A stretch of 64,000 nt of DNA, from positions 55,340,955 through 55,404,954 of the forward strand of contig CM066032.1 of the NCBI GenBank assembly GCA_033557465.1. Direction: 5' to 3'. The DNA is from Ichthyophis bannanicus (Eukaryota > Chordata > Amphibia > Gymnophiona > Ichthyophiidae). The number at the start of each line of letters is the position of its first letter. Position 1 is the first letter of the stretch. Made by a program: the position numbers and the translations under genes. The notes below the pieces were generated by a model. The model made no database searches, was not told where the DNA came from, and was given only the letters and a program-made list of their open reading frames with translations. Below, piece by piece: positions 44,690-53,500 of the stretch.

Positions 44690-46181
44690 TCTGCTCCCCT
44701 ATCTCCAGTCAGGATTGGATCTGTTCTCTAGATCTAAAGGACACATATACTCACATACTTATTCACGCACAGCACAGAAGGTTCCTGCACTTCCTGTTCC
44801 AAGGGAGACATTATCAATACAGAGTCCTACTTTTCGGCCTCTCCAGTGCCCCAAGAGTCAGTGGTAGCTGCATTCCTAAGGACTCTCAGGATATTTGTCT
44901 TCCCTTACTTAGACGACTGGCTCATTTGAACAAGCACAACTCTAGAGGCCAATCTTTCCCTCTCACACACCATGCAGGTGCTGCAACACTTGGGATTTGT
45001 AATAAAACTTCCACAATCCCAACGTTCCCTCTCAAACTCTAGAGTTCATAGGAGCTCTCCTAGACACTCAACAATCAAGGGCTTTTCTGCCCCAAGCCCT
45101 CTGTGCTCGACTCATTCAGCTTGCATCTCAAGCATGCCTCAAGAACTTTCTCACAGTTCGATAAATGCTGCAGCTTCTGGGTCATATGGCATTAACAGTA
45201 CATGTTGCTCCATATGCTCATCTACATATGTGCACAGCTCAATGGAAACTGGCTTCCCAGTGGTCTCAGGCATCAGGTCACCTGGGAGACAGAATAATGC
45301 TCTCTACACAACTAATTTTGTCTCTCCAGTGATGGCAATCCCCAGAAAACCTTCTAGTAGCGTCACCTTTTCAGATGCCTCCATATCAACATACCCTGAC
45401 TACGGATGTGTCCAAATTGAGCTGGGGAACTCATCTGGACAATCTCTCCACTCAGAGACTTTGGTCTTATCAGGAGTCACAACTCCACATAAATCTGCTG
45501 GAACTCAGAGTCATCCACAATGCTCTCAGGGTATTCCAGGACCATCTCCACTTCCGTACAGTTCTAGTCCAGACGGACAATCATGTAGCCATGTTCTATT
45601 TGAACAAGCAGGGTGGAATAGGCTCTTGTATCCTTTGCAAAGAAGCCCTGCACCTATGGTCTTTCACCATACAGCATCACATTCACCTACTTGCAGTGTA
45701 TCTTCCAGGCAAACAGAATGTCTTGGTAGACAAACTCAGTCGAGTCCTGCTACCCCATGAGTGGTCTCTCCATGCGGACAAGGTCGCTCACATTTTTCAG
45801 ATCTGGGGAACCCCAGACATAGACCTGTTCGCAAGTCCTCAGAATGCCAAACTTCCCCACTTCTGCTCCAGGATGCCTGCTCAGAACAACCAGCAGGTGG
45901 ATGCCTTTCACCTTCACTGGGGTCAAGGCTTCCTATATGCCTTCACTCCCATTCCCATTATTCCCAAGACTCTTTTCAAACTCCAGAGAGATAGGGGCTA
46001 CATGATTCTTATAGCCCCACGTTGGCCACGACAACCATGGTATCCTCTCCTTCTATATCTGTCTCAAGTTCAGCCAGTAGATTTGGGATCTGCTCCAGAT
46101 CTCCTCTCACAGGAGGATGGGACACTGCTGCATCACAATCTGCAGTCCCGACATCTTATAGCATGGCTGCTGAAGGCATAG
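44690..46181 (+). pseudogene. DIRS copy 4 RT/RNase H
   Basis: The RT palm is degraded between 44,690 and 44,930 ('FPYLDDWLI' near 44,900-44,926). RNase H is a good 268-residue frame (45,375-46,181) with 'TTDVSKLSWGTHL', 'INLLELRVIHNAL', 'VQTDNHVAMFYLNKQGG' and 'GKQNVLVDKLSR'. Its C-terminal 'APRWPRQPWYPLLL' is typical of DIRS just before the recombinase. Confidence 0.78.
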
Positions 46182-46707
46182 CCTTCCAGGACATCAACCT
46201 CTCTCAACAGGTAAAATATATCCTTTTAGCTTCTAGGAAGCCTTCCACCAGGTGCTCCTATGCCTTCAAGTGGCGTAGATTCTCTCTCTGGTGTTCTGAG
46301 AGGTATCTTAACCCCATCTCAGCTCCGGTGGATGCATTACTTGAATATCTTCTCCACCTCTCTTCTTCTGGACTCAAAACCAGTTCGGTAAGAGTGCACC
46401 TAAGTGCAGTTGCAGCCTCGCACACATCCTTAGATGGACAGCCCAGCTCTCTTAGCCGCTTGTAGCACACTTCATGAGGAGTCGTTTGCTAACTAAACCT
46501 CCCATTAAGCCACTTCCAGTGGCATGGGATCTCAATGTTGTTTTAGGACAGCTTCTCAAGCACCACTTTGAATCTCTAGCCACCACTTCTCTGAAGTTTC
46601 TCACCTGGAAGGTTACCTTCCTTATTGCCCTCACTTCAGCAAGACGCATTAGTGACCTCCAGGCTTTGGTGGCTGACCCTCCTTACACTCGATTCCACCA
46701 TGATAAG

Positions 46708-47300
46708 GTAACATAGTAACATAGTAAATGCCGACAGATGGTCCATCTAGTCCAGTGTGGTCCATCTAGTCTGCCCAGTAAGATGGCAAGAGTAGGTGCA
46801 CCTGCCGCTCCATGCAGGCCACCCCTCCCCATGTCTTTGTTTTAGGGGTGAACCCACCGCTCCGTGTAGGACACCCCTGTATGTTGAGAAATTAGTTAGT
46901 TAAGTTTATTTTGATTTGATCCTGTTGCTGTAAAGGGATCCACTGTGTCTGTCCCATGCCATTTTGAATTCTGTCACTGTATTTACCCCCACCTCTTCCA
47001 TCGGGAGGGCATTCCAAGCATCCACCACTCTTTCAGTGAAAAAGTATTTCCTGACATTGCCTTTCAATTTATCCCCTTGCAGCTTCATGTTATGCCCTCT
47101 AGTTTTACAGCTTCCCCATCTTTGGAAGAGGTTTGTTTGTTCATTGATCTCTGGAAGGGGCGGTATAGAAGAAATGTATAAATAAATAAATAAATAATTT
47201 CTCTTTAAGTATTTAAAGGTCTGAATCATATCTCCCCTGTCCCTCCTCTCCTCCAGAATGCACATATTTAATATAAACAGGGGCTTGAACAACTCATCAT
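46708..47300 (-). mobile_element. CR1-type LINE 3' end in DIRS recombinase
   Basis: The 3' end 'gtaacatagtaacatagtaaatgcc' starts at 46,708. The minus strand encodes an RT C-terminus (46,906-47,292: 'LEERRDRGDMIQTFKYLK', 'KYFFTERVVDAWNALP'). It is related to, but distinct from, the family at 56.7 kb. A small (AAAT)n tail at about 47,155-47,198 interrupts it. Confidence 0.75.
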
Positions 47301-47364
47301 GGACTTCTCATCCATCTATTCTGGCTGGAACTGTTTCAACTAAAGCAAACCTGGCACAAATAGA

Positions 47365-47436
47365 CCCCAGGTAGGACTTGAACCCACAATCCCTGGCTTT
47401 GAAAACTAATGCCATATCCATTAGGCCTCATCCCCA
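47365..47436 (-). pseudogene. tRNA-Arg-like pseudogene or SINE head
   Basis: On the minus strand, 'ggcctaatggatatggcat' and 'aagccagggattgtgggttc' match the D-arm, variable and T-arm regions of tRNA-Arg(CCU). The T stem still pairs (one wobble). The anticodon position reads TCA and the acceptor strands (GGGGAT side and CCTGGGG side) cannot pair. It is therefore not a functional tRNA. Confidence 0.6.
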
Positions 47437-48044
47437 CTTTATGTGGTCTCACCCTTCCATTTAAACTGGTCAGTCTACCTCCCTGTCTTTTTCCCTAGAC
47501 CTCATTCCTCTAGGGCAGAAGCAACCCTTCACACTTTGGATTGCAAATATGCCTTGGCTTTTTATCTCCAGAGAACTCGGGAGCACAGAAAAGATCCCAA
47601 CTTTTCATTGCCTTTGACTCGAGTCACCTGGAATAGCCAGTATCCAAGCGAACTCTCTCCAAATGGATAACTGATTGCATCTCCTTTGCTTACGAAACTG
47701 CAGGACTCTCTTGAGGGTGACGTCACTGCACATAATGTTCAGGCCATGGCTACCTCTATGGCAAATCTATGCTCTGTAGCGATTGATGAGATCTGCAAGG
47801 CAGCCACCTGGTCTTCTGTCCACACTTTTGCTGCTCACTATTGCCTAGACAAGGACTCCCGCCGGGATGCCTTGCTTACCCAGGCTGTTCTCCAGCATCT
47901 CTTTCAGACTTAAATCAACTCCTACCCTCCATCCTGGGTTTCGATACCAGACATCGTTAGAGGATATATGACCTACTTGATTATGCCTCTGATCCACAGC
48001 TCACTCTGAGGTCATCTCTCTGCCATCTCTGAGCTAGGGAGTCC

Positions 48045-48358
48045 CATATGTGAAGACTACATTTCTGCTTGTTCCTGGAGATAGTGTAGTTACTCACCTG
48101 TAAAAGGTGATCTCTGAGAACAGCAGGAATTAAGTCTTCACAACCCACCCACCCCCTCTAGGAGTTGTACTTTCCTTTTCTTCTTCTTATCTCTTTTTAT
48201 GTCAGCTACAAACTCAACTGAGGAGGGAGAGCTGGAAAGGTGGGAAGGCAGCTACACAGCACAGTGGGATGCTCCCAAAAGCTTTCCTATTGGACACTGA
48301 GGAGTGTTCCCGCACGGGCTCCATTGGTACCGACTTACTCAGGTGAGTAACTACACTT
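48045..48358. repeat. DIRS copy 4 right terminal repeat and complementary region
   Basis: 48,045-48,070 is the inverse of the left terminus of copies 1 and 3. 48,230-48,340 ('gctacacagcacagtgggatgctccc', 'ccgcacgggctccattggtaccgac') is the inverse of 22,440-22,540 in copy 3. The outermost bases 'gagtaactacact' mirror 'agtgtagttactc' at 48,070-48,082. Confidence 0.7.
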
Positions 48359-49666
48359 TCCTTGCAGTCCCTGCTCAATAGAGCTTATAACTTATTTAAT
48401 ACAAACACAACAAACAGGGGGCCAAGGAAAACCTTTTTTTTTTAAACATTTATAATCTGCCACTAGAATTATCTTGTTGTTTATCTTGTTTAGACTAGAA
48501 TTTGAGGCAGTGTACAACAAGATAAAATACAAAAATAATGCAGACCTAATCAACCCACCCAAACCTCCCCCCCCCCCAAAAACAATCAGACAGGATAAAA
48601 ACTAAGCATTCGCACATCAGCCATTAAACGTACTGACCACTACTGACTACCGCCCACTGACTCCTAGGGTGGCAAACAGCGGCCTCTGTGTGATATTGGA
48701 GCCATGGCTGCAGCTCCAGTATCGCACGGAGACTGCTACCGCTGCTTTGTAAACATAACCCTAATAGTGCGAATGGAGAGAAAAGAAGAAAACCTGGAAA
48801 GAGCAGAGCCAAGCGAGGACAGGGCATCAAGGAGAAGGTGGTGATCAACAGAGTGAAAAGCAGCAGGATGAGAGTCGAGTAAAGACCTTTGGATTTGGCC
48901 AAGAACAGGTTACTGGAGACTTTGGCAAGGGCGATTAGTTAGTAATTTGAATATCACTGCTAACCAGATGATGGCGAGATACTGCTGGGACAGTCAGAGG
49001 AAATATTCATTGGTACTACTGATGGCTGGCACCTAATCATTTAGCAGATGTTAGATGTTGCTAACCAGGTAAGTGCTTTTGAATATCAGCCCTGGGATCA
49101 TTTACAAAGACTTGTAACTACCTCTGCCAACTCAATACCCAATCAGCCCAACTAGACTCACGAAGATACCCTCATGCTAAATGTGACCCTCCAATTGTGC
49201 TGTCTAAATGTTGTTAAATACCCTCATGTTAAATGTTGTAAAATACCCACATGTTAAATGTAACCCCAATTGTGATGTCATGTAACCACTTTGATTGTAG
49301 GATAAGGTGGTGTACAAATCTGTCTAAATAAATAAAGACTTGATGTCATTAATCACATTAAGGGGCTTGTATAATAAGGGGGCTAATTCCAAAGGTGAGC
49401 TAACACTAATATGCATTAATTCACTGTTAACATGTCATTTTAGTGCTGATCCCATGATACTACTAACACACATTGACAGTGAGTTAACGCACGTTATGGT
49501 TAGCACACCTTAGTAACTAGCCCCCTAAGTGTTAGCATGCACTTTAAGTCCTGTATTAAACATCTAATACTGAAATTCATATCTGGGAATGTAGATTGGG
49601 CAGGAGGCGTCAACAAGTTAAAATGCACTATTTGTACCGATGGTATAGGTTCATGGCCCCCTACCA
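48359..49666. other. Non-coding DNA with small repeat relics
   Basis: No gene was recognised. 48,430-48,545 resembles a minus-strand L2/SINE tail. 48,930-49,095 has inverted 'ttgaatatca' blocks like a small DNA-transposon relic. 49,190-49,337 is an L2-type tail with three repeats of 'accctcatgttaaatgt' type and a (TAAA)n end. 49,362-49,530 has opposed 'aagggggctaatt' and 'aactagccccct' ends, suggesting another miniature transposon. Confidence 0.45.
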
Positions 49667-49853
49667 CAGGTTTCTAAGCCAGTCTTCAGAACACACCTAG
49701 CCTGTCTGATTTTTAGGATAACCACAATGAATATGCATGAGAGATTTGCATACAATGGAGGCAGTGCATACAAATCACTCTCATTATATTCATTTGGTTA
49801 TCTTAAAACCTGACTGGCTAGACATGTCCTTAGGACTGGGTTGAGAAGCCCTG
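49667..49853. mobile_element. hAT-type miniature element
   Basis: Termini CAGGTTTCTAAGCCAGTC and, inverted, CAGGGCTTCTCAACCCAGTC. The flanks CCCTACCA (49,659-49,666) and CCCTACAG (49,854-49,861) look like an eroded 8-bp duplication. The interior is a hairpin-like repeat of 'gaatatgcatgagag' and its complement. There is no ORF. Confidence 0.6.
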
Positions 49854-49861
49854 CCCTACAG

Positions 49862-50542
49862 ACTAGTACATATGAGCAATTTAAGAAAGTTTGGTCTTAC
49901 TTCCTGAAGTGGCCTAAGATGCAAACTGTAAGAGATGGGTTTTGGACTCGAGGAAGAAGTTAAAAGCCCAGATTTCAGAAGGTTAATGTAAGACATCTGC
50001 TGTAAGTGCTTGGAGTTGTGGAAGATGCAGAGTTAATAGGAGGAAAATAACAAAAATTAAAAAATGGGACATTGTTCTTATGGCTGTTCAGATGCTGGTT
50101 TCTTGTGATCGCTAACCTCAATAAAGAAAAGTTCTAAGTTACAAAAAAGAAAAGAATGGGTGGGGACTGAGCCTTGCAGTTGAGGTGGAGGTCGTTACTG
50201 TACGTTAACGTCTAATGCGGCAGATAACTTGGTGCAGTTAGCTGGACTTCCAGAAGCAGAATTAGCTCCATTCTGTGCTGTCAATGCAAGGTGGTAACCA
50301 CCATTAGCGGTGTGACTGCCCTCCCCAAAGTGCTGGAAATGTCCCCAGTAGTTCATGCAGAGGTTTTGTAGTTAGCGTGGGTTAACTTTCCTGTTAATGT
50401 GCACTAACTGCACAACGTTAGTGCATCTCAGCAACGAACCCCAAGTGCTTTATGTTATGACGTGTATCCTCTTATCTCAGATTGTAATAACATTCACTGC
50501 TAAGGCACCTTACATTTCTCTTTTCTTGTTTTTCTCTTTAAG
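49862..50542. other. Intron or intergenic DNA before the SecA-like exon
   Basis: No coding exon was recognised. 50,196-50,440 contains a 'gcacgttaacg/gttagtgc' type repeat similar to 49,362-49,530. The last 45 bp (50,498-50,542) form a strong polypyrimidine tract leading to the splice acceptor. Confidence 0.5.
50505..50542 (+). promoter_or_regulatory. 3' splice acceptor of the SecA-like exon
   Basis: A pyrimidine run ('tttctcttttcttgtttttctcttta') ends in AG at 50,541-50,542. Translation from 50,543 is in frame with the long ORF for 22 codons before the first ATG (50,609), with no stop. This supports a coding exon that starts in phase 0 at 50,543. Confidence 0.75.
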
Positions 50543-53500
50543 GTTAAAGCAGTTGAAGAGGAATTTAATCAGCTCCTAAATGCGAACAGCATTCAGGAAG
50601 ACTCAAGCATGGCCTCCTGTGACATTAGGAAACGCATGCAAACCCTTCAACGCCAATTTCTCATGCAGTATTTCAGGGAGAAGAATTTGCCTGTTTGGAG
50701 TCTCAGGAGTCTGGATAAAGCACTCTCTTGCCAGAGACTCTCCCTGACAGAGACCCTCAGTTTCCTCCAGGCTGTGATCCAAGTAACAGTAAGGCAGGAA
50801 GCTTTGGATATCAAGAAAACATTGTCATACATAAAAACACTCGATGATAAATCCAGATGTATTATCCTTATCCTGGATGTTCTCTACAGAGCAAACAAGA
50901 CCTTAGCATGGAAACTCTCACGAGCTATCTTCTCCGAGCTCTCCAGCACGAGCCAGGAGTACCTCTGTCAGATATTATTCAATGGAATATGGAACCTAAT
51001 GCAAGCTGTCCTCTTCAGTCTTCAGGCTCTTGAAGCTACCACGTCACAGGAAATTGTGGATTGCATTCTTCAGAAGGTTTTGACGTACCAGTTACATGAT
51101 GCAGTAGCCAAACATCTTCTTACCCTAGACGAGCCCCTGGATTTTCTTCAGAAATATATTAAAAAAGAAAAGGACAAAATTGCACCTATGATTTTGAATG
51201 AGATGAAAACAAATAAATTTCCAACAAAAGTCATGTCTGTGCTTGAACCAGTCCTACTTAAGATGGGGCGCCGACTTCCTGAGTACTGGTCTAATATAAA
51301 ACAGATAAATCTTACTGATGATCTGAAGAATGAAGGTATAAATATAGTTAAATCTCTGGACTTCGAAAACCCAGATGAGGAAAAATTGGTTAAAGTTCTT
51401 ACCGGCTTGTCAATTGCTGTTCAGGATGTTACGACTATTGTAACGGATGCTGGGGAAACACTAGAAGGCTATTTCCCAAGACTTACTCAGCTGGCGGCTT
51501 TATTGGTTCTTCTTTTTTCCAGAACAGAAGAAAACCATGGCTGCCTCCTGGAGATTGCAACTGGTGAAGGAAAATCTACTGTTGTGGCTATGCTTGCCAT
51601 AATCCATGCCCTCCGGGGAAAGAAAGTCGATATTATAACAAGTAACCCAGTACTCGCTCGTCGTGACAAAGAAGACTGGAATGGACTGTATAAGATGTTC
51701 GGTCTGACTTGCAGTGTGATACCACCACCAGGATTAGAGGAATGCACTAGTTCCCCACAAAGAGAAAATGCCATTAAAGAAGCATATAAGGCTGATATTG
51801 TCTATGGGACAGTCAGTAACTTCACTGCTGACATCCTCCGCCAAGAGTTTGAGAAGAATAAAACCCGAGGAGACCGACCATTTGATGTGGCCATTGTTGA
51901 TGAAGTTGACTACATGACCTTAGACAGCGGTGTGCAAGTTACATACCTCTCACATGAGACTACTGGGATGAGACATTTAGAACAAATGCTGGCTGCTATT
52001 TGGGCAAAGGTCTGCATGTGCCAACAGATAGAAATTGCTCAAACTGGAGAACGTATATGGATTACAGGAGCCCAGTATTTCCACAAAGCTGCTGCAACAG
52101 CTGTGATGGGTTCTGAGACATCTGAACATTTCAGCCCACAGGACATTCTGATGCCTGGGCTGCAGCTCGGGTTTTTCACTGAGGAGGATATCGAGAAGCT
52201 TGCCTCTAAAGTAAATGAACCATCAAGTGAAGAATCAAAAGCTGAAGATTCTAAAATTAAGGAAATTATGAATAAACTTGAGCCCTCTCAACAGCGAGAT
52301 CTTTTGACTGTATTCGAAGAGGTTTTGGACACTACTGTACAGTTTGAATGCTACAAGGTAGAAAATGGTAGAGCTGTCAGCTGTGATACAAACTCCACAG
52401 TGACACATGATAACAAGATCCGTATGCTCCTTCTGGAACACGGCCTGGCCTGCACAATGATAAGTGAAGAAGACTTGATAAAGGCAACAGTTGATCAAAT
52501 AACATCCCAACTCAAATTCTCCCATGACTATAAACCCCCCGAGAAGGAAGAGAAAACTGATAAGAACTTCCTTGTGCTACCGGGATATCTGGAGGAATAC
52601 ACAAATAACAGACTAAAAGTCTTTGTGGATAATGCTTTGAAAGCCACCTTAATGATGCAGGACCGAGAGTACATGATAGAGTCAGCTGTAGATCGAGGGA
52701 AAGATAAAACTGAGACCAGAGAGTATGATGCAATTATTCCAGTTGACTTCAGAGCTACGGGCATTCTTGAGAAGAACAAACGCTGGGGAGATGGCCTGCA
52801 ACAGTGTCTGGAGATGAAGCATCAGCTGGCAATAACACCTTTAACAAATGTAACTAATTTTATGTCAAATTTTCATTTCTTTCAGCGATATACTAAAGGC
52901 ACTGGCCTATTTGGTGTCTCTGGGACTTTAGGAGATGAGGCAGAAATTGAATTTCTTAGAAAACATTTCAAAACATCTTGTTTTACTATCCCAAAGCACC
53001 GTTACACAAAAAAAGTTGAGCTACCACCTATTCAAGTGGAAGGAGAAAGGGATGTCTGGATCAAAGCAATTTGTGACTGTGTCAAGGAGAGAACCAGAGA
53101 AAAGCAGTGGGTCAAAGGTCAAGCTGTGTTAATAGTGTGTGAAGATGTCAGAACTGCTGATGAACTTCAGAAGAAATTGTTAGAATATGAGGCTGTCCCC
53201 AGTTCAGACAAAATAACATTGTATACCAGAAGTGATAAACACAATGTGGAAGGGAAAACATTTAATCCTGGCGATGTGATTATTGCAACTAATCTTGGCG
53301 GAAGAGGCACAGACTTTCAGGTTCATAAGGATGTGAATGAGAGTGGTGGCCTGTGTGTGATTCTTACTCATTTCCCTAAAAACAGGAGGACTGAAAAGCA
53401 AATATTTGGACGTACAGCAAGGAAAGGAAACCCAGGGATGGTGCAGATGGTATTAAACTATGAAGACCTGGAGCCAAGCTATCAAGGTCAACCAGTAGAG

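Larger units (their letters stand above)
46022..47913 (+). pseudogene. DIRS copy 4 tyrosine recombinase, interrupted
   Basis: The N-terminal domain (46,022-46,465) has 'RKPSTRCSYAFKWRRFSLWC'. 46,474-46,716 has the catalytic start with the Arg box 'LTSARRISDLQAL'. A LINE tail and tRNA-like piece follow. The rest is at 47,443-47,913 ('SPFHLNWSVYLPVF', then 'ICKAATWSSVHTFAAHY' with the catalytic Tyr region). The usual H-x-x-R is H-N-V-Q ('TAHNVQAMATSMA'), so the catalytic Arg is lost as well. Confidence 0.75.
43127..48358 (+). mobile_element. DIRS retrotransposon copy 4, 5'-truncated
   Basis: Gag-like, RT, RNase H and recombinase regions are followed by the right inverted terminal repeat ('tgcttgttcctggagatag', 48,048-48,068) and complementary sequence to about 48,358. 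It belongs to the same family as copies 1 and 3. A hAT element (44,334-44,674) and a LINE tail with a tRNA-like piece (46,708-47,436) interrupt it. The first 200 bp of gag are inverted. Confidence 0.82.

Noticed and set aside
47365..47436. Functional tRNA gene
   Set aside because: The acceptor stem cannot pair and the anticodon stem has mismatches.
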